64,000 nucleotides of DNA from positions 52,633-116,632 of the forward strand of contig CAWVXY010000006.1 of assembly GCA_963934295.1 (NCBI GenBank). Direction: 5' to 3'. A model generated the notes under the pieces. It did no database searches, was not told the DNA's origin, and saw only the letters and a program-made list of their open reading frames with translations. Shown here in pieces: positions 18,856 through 27,200 of the stretch (position 1 is its first letter; each line of letters starts with the position of its first letter). This DNA comes from Seribacter sp963934295. Lineage in GTDB: Bacteria; Verrucomicrobiota; Verrucomicrobiia; Opitutales; Seribacteraceae. The translations under genes and the position numbers were made by a program.

Positions 18856-19830
18856 TTAATTTTGCGGTCTAGCCCCTAAGGCTATCTTAACAGAAAGCTC
18901 TGCCCGATCGCGTAGATATTCTAAGGAGATTAAATCGTTAGGTTTTTTTAAAGATATTAAAATGGTTAACTCTTCGCGGGAATCGAGTTTTTCTCCATCT
19001 AGTGAAATTAAAAAATCCCCTTTTTGGAGACCAGATTTTTCTGCAGCACTTTTTTCGACAACACTATTAATTTTCAAACCTAATTCGGTTTTTTCACATG
19101 CCACTCCTAAGAAACCTTGTGTTTGAAGTTTTTCAAAAGTCAGAATTTCCTTTTTCTTATAAAATTCCCAATTAATGTGAAAGCACTCTACGGGGACATG
19201 GAAGTTTTGATCGGGTTGCTTGGATACTCGACTATGTATGGCAATTATATTTCCATTAAAATCAAAAAGCGGACCGCCAGAATCTCCACCAAGTAAGCGA
19301 CTATCCGATTGTAAGGTATCCTCATTTTTCCCAATTATTCTCCCCAGCCTTACGACCACTCCTCTTTTCTTATTAAAACCACCAGGATGCCCAATAGCAA
19401 AGCACCAGTCGCCAATTTTAGAAGAATCCCTTTTGGCAATGGGAGAAAATGGCCATTTTCCTTTTTTAGTTATTTTGAGCATACCAGCATCAGAAATTTC
19501 TGAACCTCCTAAACTAATTGCAGATACTTTTTTGCCATTAAGTAGTCGGACATTCATTTTCTGTCCTGTTTTTCCAATCACATGAGCTGCAGTTAATACG
19601 AGCCCATCTTCAGATACAATAACTCCGCTGCCTACTCCGTCATTTGTTTCAATAGAAACAAGTGCTTTTTTCGCGTTGGGAAGAAGTTCCTGTAAACGAC
19701 CCTGTATACCTAGTAGATCTTTCTGATTGAGAGGCGTAATTGATTCCCATGCGGGCGTAATACTAACATCGCAAAAACAATAACTACTAATACTGAATAA
19801 TACAATGAACTGTTTTAAAAGTTTGTTCAC
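18856..19830 (-). CDS. HtrA/DegP-type periplasmic serine protease
   Basis: 324 aa with a signal peptide ending near CFC. The S1C catalytic triad is intact: His83 (LTAAHVIG), Asp114 (SDAGML) and Ser184 (GGDSGGPLF). One C-terminal PDZ domain (about 235-320) contains GFLGVACEK, VVEKSAAEKSGLQKGDFLISLDGEKL. One PDZ matches DegS or short DegQ forms rather than two-PDZ DegP. It would degrade or sense misfolded envelope proteins. It lies between an anchored ModA-like protein (29 bases upstream) and a triad-less paralogue (7 bases downstream), apparently in one transcript. Confidence 0.9.
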   Translation of the reverse strand: MNKLLKQFIVLFSISSYCFCDVSITPAWESITPLNQKDLLGIQGRLQELLPNAKKALVSIETNDGVGSGVIVSEDGLVLTAAHVIGKTGQKMNVRLLNGKKVSAISLGGSEISDAGMLKITKKGKWPFSPIAKRDSSKIGDWCFAIGHPGGFNKKRGVVVRLGRIIGKNEDTLQSDSRLLGGDSGGPLFDFNGNIIAIHSRVSKQPDQNFHVPVECFHINWEFYKKKEILTFEKLQTQGFLGVACEKTELGLKINSVVEKSAAEKSGLQKGDFLISLDGEKLDSREELTILISLKKPNDLISLEYLRDRAELSVKIALGARPQN

Positions 19831-19859
19831 TCAATTAAAAATGAATTAATGTACGATAG

Positions 19860-20735
19860 TTAGGATTTAGAGTCTAAATAATTTACAAGCCTTTTGCATG
19901 TAAATTTAAAGCGAGTGTTGAAATACATTAAATATTCTAGCTGCTGTTTACTATTTTTACAATAGACTGGTATATAATTTGGAGAAACTTTTTTTGCGGT
20001 CCTTTGGGAGACAAGAAGCAAATCAGGTAAAAGATTTTGTGAATTACTTTGGGAAATCGCAATAAGGTTCGCGATAAGTTTTTCCTGGTCAGGAAATAAA
20101 AGATTTACTTCAACTGCATTTCGTTTTTTGAAATCATCAATAGAAGAGAGAACATAGGGCTGGTATTCTTTTTCGCAGTATATGGTAATGGATGGATTTA
20201 AATCCCACGGATCACTTTCTTTTAGTTCTAAATTATATTTTTTAAAATAAATCTGCCCCTTATCTTGCGAAGCTAAATATCGAGTAAACAGGAGAGCATG
20301 TGGATCACTTTTTGAGTTATCATTAAGTTTACAATAAACAGAATACACAGTTGATTTTTTTTCTGCAATCGGAATTTTATTTGAAAAATTTGATCTATCT
20401 GAATCTTTGTTCTGGATCTCATTATCGGAGGAAATTATGAGATCAAAACTTTGATTATCTTCTAGGTTTTGTATTAAATTTGGATTACAGAATGTATATT
20501 CTATTCTAACATTTAATTCATTTTTGAATTGTTCAGAAACTTCGGTTAGAGGAGCCCGTAGTGATTTTTCAGCTAATACTAAAATGGAGTGGTGTGTTTC
20601 AGAAGGATCCGAAACTTTATTCCATACTGCGAACATAGCTGTTAGTACAAACATAGACAGTAAGGAAAGGGTAATCCCTGTGTATTTTGGTGTGCGAAAA
20701 GTTTTTACCTGATCTGGTTCAAATGGTTTTATCAT
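19860..20735 (-). CDS. membrane-anchored ModA-like binding protein (tentative)
   Basis: 291 aa with one N-terminal membrane segment (about 20-40) and no cleavage motif, so it is probably anchored with the rest in the periplasm. The sequence after the anchor resembles type-2 periplasmic binding proteins of the ModA group: ILVLAEKSLRAPLTEVSEQF, FDLIISSDNE and ALLFTRYLASQDKGQIYF. A second similar start follows near residue 178 (SITIYCEKEYQPYV...LPDLLLVSQRT), suggesting two incomplete copies of the same half-fold. No transporter partner is adjacent; the downstream neighbours are the HtrA pair. Family assignment is by pattern only. Confidence 0.5.
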   Translation of the reverse strand: MIKPFEPDQVKTFRTPKYTGITLSLLSMFVLTAMFAVWNKVSDPSETHHSILVLAEKSLRAPLTEVSEQFKNELNVRIEYTFCNPNLIQNLEDNQSFDLIISSDNEIQNKDSDRSNFSNKIPIAEKKSTVYSVYCKLNDNSKSDPHALLFTRYLASQDKGQIYFKKYNLELKESDPWDLNPSITIYCEKEYQPYVLSSIDDFKKRNAVEVNLLFPDQEKLIANLIAISQSNSQNLLPDLLLVSQRTAKKVSPNYIPVYCKNSKQQLEYLMYFNTRFKFTCKRLVNYLDSKS

Positions 20736-20808
20736 GTCTTAAAGGCAAATTGCTGAGTACGCATGATTTTCAATAGAAAAAATAAGGGTAGAAAAAAGGC
20801 TTATGTCT

Positions 20809-22035
20809 TTAAATCAAATTCGAGACGATCAAATAGAATAGCCCAAGTATAACAACGATAAAAGGAGCGGGTGTTTTACGCGAGATTAACAAGACAAGTG
20901 AAATAACAAAACAGGCTATTTCTATTGGAGTCCAACTTGCGTCCAATAAAATTCCTATAAATACTCCTGATACTAAACCACTTGCCACTGCATTTATGCC
21001 ACGGAGTGTACGGTAAGCCCACGGTAAATTTTTTAATTTTCCCCAAAATGGATGAACCAAGAAAAGAAGCAGGGTGCCCGGAATAAAAATAGCCCATCCG
21101 GCGATCATTGCACTGAGTAATTGACGGTTGATACCATTTTGCTGCTCGCACAATCCCCCCGCATAAGCAGCAAATGAAAACATTGGACCTGGCAGTGCCT
21201 GAACCAAACCAAATCCGGCAAGAAATTCATCTTGGGTCAATAGAGCATTAGTATTTACAATCTCCCCTTGCATTATGGGAACCACCACTTGACCTCCTCC
21301 AAATACTAAGTATCCGTACCGATAAAAGCGCTCAAAGGTTACCCAAAGAGAATTTTCTGAAAAAAAGAAGGAAATTATGCCCACACAAAGCAAGGTAATG
21401 AATAGAAAAAATATTCCCCATGGGACAGAAAATTTGCCAATGTGCTGGCTTTGGAACTGTTCTGTTTTAGACGAGAGCAGAATGGATAATCCAGCACCCA
21501 CACAAAACGCTACGGGAATCGCCCAAGGCGTTGTGCTTAATAAAGCAATAGCTAACCCAAAGCCCCACAACCCAAAACTTAGTTGGTTAATTACAACTTT
21601 TCTACCGAGCACCCAGGCTGCCCACCCAACGAAGCCGGCTGCCATTGGAGCGAGAAAACTAGTTATACTGGCAAAACTATTCTTGTCTACTAAAGCTGGA
21701 ATCAAGGCAATCAATGTCATTAAGCAAAGAGCTGGCATGGCCCAGACCAGAAGTGTAAGGATGGCGAGTGATCGTCCACCTTTCTCCAAACCAATTGCAG
21801 TAATTACCTGAGTGCTTGTGGGACCGGGCAAAAAGCTACAGAGTGCCATCCATTCTAGGAGTGCTTTCTCTGATAGGTAGTTTTTCTTTTGAACTAGGCG
21901 GTCAAGAAAAACTCCCAAGTGAGCTTCAGGTCCGCCAAAAGCTACCAAGGAACAAAGGAAAGTATCCTTCAAAAATTGAAATTGAGAAAAAGCTTTGGGA
22001 ATCGGTTTTTCTAAATCATCTTTTTGTGTAGTCAC
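20809..22035 (-). CDS. chrA: chromate transporter family protein, long two-domain form
   Basis: 408 aa, the usual size for two-domain CHR proteins. Each half carries the family motifs: FGGPEAHLG with LPGPTSTQ in the first and FGGGQVVVP with LPGPMFSF in the second. About ten membrane segments. ChrA exports chromate, which resembles sulfate, by proton antiport. Its start overlaps the end of the aquaporin gene by 4 bases, so arsC-aqpS-chrA read as one operon for oxyanion resistance. Some family members do not transport chromate, so substrate is inferred. Confidence 0.87.
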   Translation of the reverse strand: MTTQKDDLEKPIPKAFSQFQFLKDTFLCSLVAFGGPEAHLGVFLDRLVQKKNYLSEKALLEWMALCSFLPGPTSTQVITAIGLEKGGRSLAILTLLVWAMPALCLMTLIALIPALVDKNSFASITSFLAPMAAGFVGWAAWVLGRKVVINQLSFGLWGFGLAIALLSTTPWAIPVAFCVGAGLSILLSSKTEQFQSQHIGKFSVPWGIFFLFITLLCVGIISFFFSENSLWVTFERFYRYGYLVFGGGQVVVPIMQGEIVNTNALLTQDEFLAGFGLVQALPGPMFSFAAYAGGLCEQQNGINRQLLSAMIAGWAIFIPGTLLLFLVHPFWGKLKNLPWAYRTLRGINAVASGLVSGVFIGILLDASWTPIEIACFVISLVLLISRKTPAPFIVVILGLFYLIVSNLI

Positions 22036-22670
22036 TCAGGTTTTTTAAAAAAAGAATTATAAACGAAAAGAGCAAGGAGTGCCCCTATGAGTTGTGCTAC
22101 GCAAAAGTGAAGAATATCGCTAGGTGAGATACCCGCAAAAGTGTTTGAGAACGATCGACCAATTGTGCCAGCCGGGTTCGCAAATGAGGTGGAGGAAGTA
22201 AACCAGTAAGCCCCTCCAATGTATGCAGCTACGGTGGCCGCGACTTTTTCTTTGGAGGAAAGTAGGATTACCAGTAGTAAGCCAAAGGTTGCGGCTATTT
22301 CACTTACGAACAAATTGGTGCTTGATCGTGCTTTTTCAGAAAACTGAAGAGGGTCTAAATCGAAAAGATAGTTGGCTAAGATTACACCAAGTATAGCTCC
22401 GGCAATTTGAAGAATACTAAAAACAAAAAATGTGTTTGTGCTAATCTCCCCACGCAATCGCATCACCAGAGAAACTATTGGGTTGAAATGTGAACTGTGA
22501 TCTCCAAGGCAAGTGATCAAAAAATAAAGAGCAAAAACGGTTGCAAATGTATTTGCTAAAAGAGTAACAGCATCATTTTGATTCAGGTTTTGGCCCATAA
22601 TTCCCGAACCTACCACCGCCCAAAATAAAAAAGCCGTTCCGAGAAATTCAGCTAAATATTTCGATTTCAT
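22032..22670 (-). CDS. aqpS: aquaporin-family channel, probable arsenite efflux (AqpS type)
   Basis: 212 aa with six membrane segments and two half-helix motifs: NPI at residues 63-65 and NPA at 165-167. The Arg that usually follows the second motif in water channels is Gly168 here, which would widen the selectivity filter, as expected for a neutral solute such as arsenous acid. In Sinorhizobium meliloti AqpS replaces ArsB and lets arsenite made by ArsC leave the cell; the gene order here (arsC 13 bases upstream) fits that arrangement. No ArsB, Acr3 or ArsR gene is nearby. Small polyol transport is an alternative. Confidence 0.8.
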   Translation of the reverse strand: MKSKYLAEFLGTAFLFWAVVGSGIMGQNLNQNDAVTLLANTFATVFALYFLITCLGDHSSHFNPIVSLVMRLRGEISTNTFFVFSILQIAGAILGVILANYLFDLDPLQFSEKARSSTNLFVSEIAATFGLLLVILLSSKEKVAATVAAYIGGAYWFTSSTSFANPAGTIGRSFSNTFAGISPSDILHFCVAQLIGALLALFVYNSFFKKPE

Positions 22671-22683
22671 AAAATTTAATAAG

Positions 22684-23130
22684 TTAGAGATTTAAAGATT
22701 CTGGCAGGGATTCCACATAAGCCCGGATTTCGTCTCTTACCTGTCTGTAACAGGTAAGCTGTTCCTCTTCCGAAGCTCCCTTATCGGCTAATTCCTTAGC
22801 CATTTTCGGAGGATCCGGAAACCCTGCATGAACAACTTGGCAATTGGCTGGGAAAATCGGACAGGTCTCATGAGCATGCCCGCATACAGTAACTACCATA
22901 CCCAATGCAGTGTCCGCAAAGTCACGAATATTTTCCGACTTTTGACTGGTCACATCGACTCCAACCTCTGCCATTACTTTAACCATATGAGGGTTAAGTC
23001 CATGCGTTTCGATCCCAGCGGAGAATGCTTCAATCGAATCACCCTTTAGATGGCGTGTCCATCCCTCCGCCATCTGACTGCGGCAGGAATTTCCGGTACA
23101 AAGAAAAAGAAGTTTTAATGGTTCACTCAT
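22684..23130 (-). CDS. arsC: arsenate reductase, thioredoxin-coupled low-Mr phosphatase type
   Basis: 148 aa. The P-loop CTGNSCRS has nucleophile Cys11 and the CX5R arrangement. Cys83 and Cys90 in TVCGHAHETC match the Cys82/Cys89 redox relay of Staphylococcus and Bacillus ArsC. The DPP motif (GFPDPPKMA) supplies the general acid. It reduces arsenate to arsenite in the cytoplasm using thioredoxin. First gene of arsC-aqpS-chrA. It is divergent from a phosphate-type porin, which is sensible because arsenate enters through phosphate uptake. Confidence 0.92.
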   Translation of the reverse strand: MSEPLKLLFLCTGNSCRSQMAEGWTRHLKGDSIEAFSAGIETHGLNPHMVKVMAEVGVDVTSQKSENIRDFADTALGMVVTVCGHAHETCPIFPANCQVVHAGFPDPPKMAKELADKGASEEEQLTCYRQVRDEIRAYVESLPESLNL

Positions 23131-23206
23131 AAAATTCCTATCATTCTGTTTTATTACTTTGGGTAAACGTCAAACTCTTAAAGCTTAGAAACTTCATAAT
23201 CTCGTA

Positions 23207-23250
23207 TTTTTACAAAAAAGAGACATTTCCTTCAGTCAATTTTTACATGG
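23207..23250 (+). promoter_or_regulatory. possible Pho-box-like array upstream of the first porin
   Basis: TTTTTACA occurs at 23207 and again at 23240, exactly 33 bases (3 x 11) apart, with GACA in register at 23222. Units one and four resemble the clearer 11-bp array before the second porin, and the third unit is weak in both places. It lies in the divergent arsC/porin gap about 60 bases before the ATG at 23312. Considerably weaker than the second array. Confidence 0.3.
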
Positions 23251-23311
23251 TCCGTATATGATTAAAAATGTCCATTTAAGGATCAATCGAAATAAAACTA
23301 AACTTAAAATT

Positions 23312-24421
23312 ATGAAAAAATTGAAGATACTTACCTTTTCAAAATGTTTTCTCGCCTTTGCTTTTACTGTGAATGGGCAAAGCGAAGAGACATCAACTTA
23401 TGATAGGCTTTGGAGTAAAGTCTCACTCTATGAAAACGAACAAAACCCGTTAATAAGGAAATTTTCTCTTACCGGGAGACTGCAAGGCGATTACCACAGT
23501 TTCGAAAATGACGAAACGGGGGAATCGGTAAGCGATTTCGATTGGCGTCGTTTTCGCTTTGGCTTCAAGGCTAGCATTCTCGATGGTTTCACACTGCACT
23601 CCGAAGCGAACCTGAACCTCAATCAACCCGAACCCCTCTACACGAACTTGACCGACACCTACCTTTCCTGGACAACGGACAACGGTCTTAAATTCAAAGT
23701 AGGTAAGCAATCAGCCCCCTTCACTTTGGACGGTTCAACTTCGTCCAAGAAGCTACACACCCTGGAACGCGGAAAGATCGCAACCAATGTATGGTTTGGG
23801 CAAGAATACTTCCCTGGAGTCTCCGTATCAGGATCCAGCGGCGAATGGGATTATTTTGCTGGAGTATACTCCTCGGACAATGCACCCGAATTTGCAGATG
23901 CATTCGATTATGGTAAATTCGGCATTGTTTCCTTGGGACGTGATTGGGCGGAATCCTTTGGGTACGATAAGGCACTCATTCGTTTCGACATTATGCTGCA
24001 GGACGATGACGAGATGAAATACAAGGATTGGGACGGAGCCTATTCACTCGTCAGCAAGTGGCAAAAGGGTAAATTCAACCTATGGACGGATCTCAGCTTT
24101 GCGGATCGAGAAAACGGGGACGTGGTTGGACTACAAATCATGCCTTTCTACGATATCACCGACAAGACGCAGATCATCTTCTGCTACACATCGCTGGATA
24201 GCTCAGACAAGGATCAGTTGAAAAAAAGCAGGTGGGAACACAAATTGGACGGAGCAAAGGGAAGTGAATTGTCGGAATACTTCTTCGGGCTGAATTACTT
24301 TTTCTACGGTCATAAACTGAAGTGGCAGAACGGTCTGCAGTACACGACTCTGGAAGACTCCTCTGGATCGGATCAATATGAAGGATTGGGCTTCACTACC
24401 GCCTTTCGCATCAGTTGGTAA
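23312..24421 (+). CDS. phosphate-selective porin, OprO/OprP type
   Basis: 369 aa from the ATG at 23312, chosen over the ATG at 23258 because MKKLKIL begins a normal signal peptide (cleavage near NGQ). The mature part has features of a 16-strand OprO/P porin: GRLQGDYHSF, DWRRFRFGFKAS, LHSEANLNL, FKVGKQSAPFTLDGSTSSK, and a C-terminal FTTAFRISW with the terminal aromatic used for outer-membrane insertion. It would let phosphate, and arsenate, cross the outer membrane under limitation. It is followed 47 bases later by pstS with no terminator between. A close paralogue is at 28156. This copy has more C/G at third codon positions than the paralogue and neighbours. Confidence 0.85.
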   Translation: MKKLKILTFSKCFLAFAFTVNGQSEETSTYDRLWSKVSLYENEQNPLIRKFSLTGRLQGDYHSFENDETGESVSDFDWRRFRFGFKASILDGFTLHSEANLNLNQPEPLYTNLTDTYLSWTTDNGLKFKVGKQSAPFTLDGSTSSKKLHTLERGKIATNVWFGQEYFPGVSVSGSSGEWDYFAGVYSSDNAPEFADAFDYGKFGIVSLGRDWAESFGYDKALIRFDIMLQDDDEMKYKDWDGAYSLVSKWQKGKFNLWTDLSFADRENGDVVGLQIMPFYDITDKTQIIFCYTSLDSSDKDQLKKSRWEHKLDGAKGSELSEYFFGLNYFFYGHKLKWQNGLQYTTLEDSSGSDQYEGLGFTTAFRISW

Positions 24422-24468
24422 ACTTTCAATTATTATTATCATCAAAGAAAACAAAATCGTAAAATTCA

Positions 24469-25287
24469 ATGAAATCACTAAATAAAAAAATTCTAGTCAC
24501 TCTCTTCTTTTCATTTTCAGTTCTTATTAACGCCCAAGACAAATTAGTAATAAAAGGTTCTGATACATTGGGTGCAAAAATGATCCCAAAAATTGCTGAG
24601 GCTTATGAAAATAAAAACCCTGGCTCCAAGTTTGAAATTGCAGCGGAGGGTTCATCCACTGGGATTGCCGCTATTATTGATGGCACGGCACACATTGGAA
24701 TGTCTAGCCGCGAGCTTAAAGGAAAAGAAAAAGCAACCGCGGGAGCCAATGGTGTTCGCCTCGTCAAGACAGTGGTAGCGAATGATGCAGTTGCAGTTAT
24801 CGTTAACGAGTCTAACCCGCTTTCCCAATTATCTCTTAAGGATGTGGAGCGAATTTTTACAAGTGATATAACTAATTGGAGTGCCGTGGGCGGAAAGAGT
24901 GGAAGTATTTCTGGATATACCCGAAATACTTCCTCAGGCACATATGCATTCTTTCAAAAGTTTGCAATGGCTGGTCGTGATTATGGTTCTGCCACACAAA
25001 AGATGGCTGGCAATGAACAAATTGCAACAGAAGTCGCTAACAATCCAAACGGAATCGGTTATGTTGGCTTGGCCTATGTTGGAGCAAAGGGTATCAAAAT
25101 GATTGCAGTTGATGGAGTGCTTCCTTCCGCTACTACTGCCAATGATGGTACTTACAAATTGTCCCGTGGATTAAATTGTTTTACCAATGGAGCTCCTACT
25201 GGCGTAGCTAAGAAATTCTTGGATTTCGCCCTCACCGCACCTGGTCAAAAGATCGTAGCGAGTACAGGATTTGTTCCTGTCAAGTAA
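24469..25287 (+). CDS. pstS: phosphate-binding protein PstS
   Basis: 272 aa, the short PstS form. A signal peptide ends near NAQ. Phosphate-binding fold motifs are present: IKGSDTLG, AAEGSSTGIAAIIDGTA with GMSSREL, GYTRNTSSGTY and NPNGIGYVGLAY. The Ser/Thr-rich loops contact phosphate in known structures. It normally delivers phosphate to PstCAB, but those genes are not in this window, so its partner must be elsewhere or it now acts alone, for instance as a periplasmic buffer. It forms an apparent operon with the upstream porin and ends at a strong terminator. Confidence 0.92.
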   Translation: MKSLNKKILVTLFFSFSVLINAQDKLVIKGSDTLGAKMIPKIAEAYENKNPGSKFEIAAEGSSTGIAAIIDGTAHIGMSSRELKGKEKATAGANGVRLVKTVVANDAVAVIVNESNPLSQLSLKDVERIFTSDITNWSAVGGKSGSISGYTRNTSSGTYAFFQKFAMAGRDYGSATQKMAGNEQIATEVANNPNGIGYVGLAYVGAKGIKMIAVDGVLPSATTANDGTYKLSRGLNCFTNGAPTGVAKKFLDFALTAPGQKIVASTGFVPVK

Positions 25288-25315
25288 TGTGATCCAAGTT
25301 AGTTTGTTTTAAGCG

Positions 25316-25346
25316 AGAGGCCATCCCTTTGGGGGTGGCCTCTTTT
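25316..25346 (+). terminator. rho-independent terminator of the porin-pstS operon
   Basis: AGAGGCCATCCC pairs with GGGGTGGCCTCT around a TTTG loop, with one G-T wobble, and is followed by TTT. It starts 28 bases after the pstS stop and separates this operon from the phoB fragment. Confidence 0.88.
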
Positions 25347-25493
25347 CATGGAAGCTTAGGTTTTTTGGGCGGAAGGGAGGAAATTTACCGATAAATGAAA
25401 AATAACACAAATTTTCGATGCTTGGCGCAAAGTTGTTACATTTAAGGTATATAGTAAAAGATATTTCTCGCTAATTCACCACAAGATAATCTT

Positions 25494-26105
25494 ATGACTG
25501 AATCATCAATTTTTATCCCTTCGAAACATTCGATTCTTGTAATCGACGATGAGCCGGATCTATGCGAATTGATCGAGTTTCAATTGCAAAAGGAGGGCTT
25601 CCAGACAAGTGCACTTTCAAATCCCTTGGAAGCGATTGGATTTGCTCGTGATTTTGAACCTGATTTAATCATTTTAGATGTAATGATGCCAGAATTGGAC
25701 GGGTTGCGTTTGTGTAGTATGCTCAAAGTAGACTCACAGCTCAAGGATGTTCCGATCTTATTTCTTACAGCACGAAGTGATACAGATGAACGGGTAAAAG
25801 GGTTCGAACGCGGTGCCGATGACTACCTGACCAAGCCTTTCGATAACCGTGAATTGATTGCACGGAGCAAAGCAATCCTTACCCGTACTATCAAGAAAAA
25901 ATTAGCCATATCAGGTAAGCTTAAGGGGGGCGGAATCGTACTCGATCCTGAAAGTCATGAAGTGTTTATAGATGAAAAATTGATTGATCTTACTCACACT
26001 GAATTTCGTCTCCTTCATTTAATGATGGAAAGAATTGGTCGAGTACAGAGTCGTGAAAATCTTTTGGTTAATGTATGGAACTATGATACAGATATCGTGA
26101 TATGA
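25494..26105 (+). pseudogene. phoB': PhoB-type response regulator, C-terminally truncated
   Basis: 203 aa. The receiver domain is intact: IDDEPD, phospho-acceptor Asp62 (LDVMMPELDG), Thr in FLTAR and Lys in TKPFDN. The winged-helix output domain begins normally (LTHTEFRLLHLMMERIGRVQSRENLLVNVWNYDTDI) but stops after Val-Ile-stop. Complete PhoB continues here with TRTVDVHIRRLR, the recognition helix and wing, as the intact copy at 26499 does. About 30 residues needed for DNA binding are missing. The next open frame starts in an ATGA overlap with this stop and encodes the tail of PhoU. The join looks like a deletion scar. A stable receiver-only product is possible. Confidence 0.85.
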
Positions 26106-26407
26106 TTCGAGACGCACTTTCAATATTTGTTGAATTTGATGAAGAAAAAGCAAAGTTCATTTGGACTACAGATTTGGAAGTCGACCAGCTTCACAAAGAT
26201 AACAATAAATTTTGTCAATTGTTGGTGGAAAAAGATCCATCTATGGCATCATCAGTTTTTGAAGTCTTATTTATTTCTAAATCTCTGGAACGCGTTTGTG
26301 ACCATGCGGTAAATATATCAAAGGAGGTTTTCTTTATCGCTACAAGTCGGGATGTAAGGCATGCACCTGAATATAAAAAAGCTGCATTGCGGCGGGACCT
26401 AAAATAA
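26102..26407 (+). pseudogene. 'phoU: PhoU C-terminal half, N-terminally truncated
   Basis: 101 aa where full PhoU has about 220. The sequence matches the second three-helix repeat of PhoU: MIRDALSIFVEFDEEKA, a DLEVDQL segment, then the conserved FISKSLERVCDHAVNISKEVFF and a final RDVRHAPEYKK. The first repeat is missing. Its ATG overlaps the stop of the truncated phoB as ATGA, so it can still be translated by coupling. Full PhoU restrains PhoR through PstCAB; half a protein is unlikely to do so. The junction with phoB suggests that phoR, pst genes and the 5' half of phoU were lost in one deletion. Confidence 0.8.
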
Positions 26408-26421
26408 TTCATCATTGAATT

Positions 26422-26441
26422 AGCCTATGCTTTGATAGGCT
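26422..26441 (+). terminator. hairpin without T-run between 'phoU and the second phoB
   Basis: AGCCTAT pairs with ATAGGCT around a 6-base loop, 15 bases after the 'phoU stop. No T-run follows, so it may be a weak terminator, a processing site or chance. Confidence 0.35.
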
Positions 26442-26498
26442 GGAGAGGAAATCAAACTTGCTATTTTCGGGGTGCTGAATGATATAGGCATCACATTC

Positions 26499-27197
26499 AT
26501 GAGTTCCCGAATTCGTATTTTTGTTGTCGATGACGAACAAGATTTAACTGATCTTTTACATTACCAGCTTGGTAAAGAAGGTTTTAAAGTAAAATTTTCC
26601 AATAATCCTTACGAAGCACTTGGGAATGCTCGTGATTTCAGTCCGGATCTCATTATACTGGATGTTATGATGCCCGACTTAAATGGCTTTCAGCTTTTGC
26701 GGATGATACGTGCTGACAATTTGCTTCAAAAAACTCCTGTAATTATGCTAACTGCGAAAACAGATGTAGAACATAGAATAAAAGGGTTGGAGCAGGGAGC
26801 AGATGATTATCTTGGGAAACCGTTTGATTCACAAGAGCTTGTTCTTCGCATTCGTTCAATTTTAAAGCGGACAGCCGAGCAAATGGATGACGATCAAGGA
26901 CGAATTATGTTTGGAAACCTTCTCCTGGATGAGGAAGATCATAGTATTTCAATTTCCGGAAACAAAGTGGATTTCACGCTCACGGAGTTTAAGCTTTTAC
27001 ATTATTTTCTTAAACGGAGGGGACGGGTCCAGACTCGTGATAATCTCCTTTTGGGCGTCTGGAAGTTTGATGCAGACGTTGAGACCAGAACAGTTGATGT
27101 ACATATCCGAAGGGTTCGTAAGAAAATTCAGAATGCAGGAATTGAAATTGAAACAATTCGAGGAGTCGGTTATCGACTAATAGAAGATTTGAATTAA
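26499..27197 (+). CDS. phoB: PhoB-type response regulator (intact copy)
   Basis: 232 aa from the ATG at 26499, preferred to a GTG at 26472 because receiver domains usually start a few residues before the first strand. Receiver: VDDEQD, phospho-acceptor Asp55 (LDVMMPDLNG), LTAK and GKPFDS. Complete OmpR/PhoB winged-helix domain: LTEFKLLHYFLKRRGRVQTRD, RTVDVHIRRVRKKI and IRGVGYRL. It is expected to bind Pho-box repeats upstream of phosphate-starvation genes when phosphorylated. A PhoR-type kinase follows 3 bases later. It is clearly paralogous to the truncated copy at 25494, sharing runs such as ARDF-PDLIILDVMMP. Confidence 0.92.
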   Translation: MSSRIRIFVVDDEQDLTDLLHYQLGKEGFKVKFSNNPYEALGNARDFSPDLIILDVMMPDLNGFQLLRMIRADNLLQKTPVIMLTAKTDVEHRIKGLEQGADDYLGKPFDSQELVLRIRSILKRTAEQMDDDQGRIMFGNLLLDEEDHSISISGNKVDFTLTEFKLLHYFLKRRGRVQTRDNLLLGVWKFDADVETRTVDVHIRRVRKKIQNAGIEIETIRGVGYRLIEDLN

Positions 27198-27200
27198 TTT

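Noticed and set aside
23258..23311. N-terminal extension of the first porin from ATG 23258
   Set aside because: The added residues are basic and polar and would precede a complete signal peptide; the ATG at 23312 is the natural start.
25433..25443. TTGTTACATTT upstream of the truncated phoB as another Pho box
   Set aside because: A single unit with no good neighbour 11 bases on either side. One half-site is not enough.
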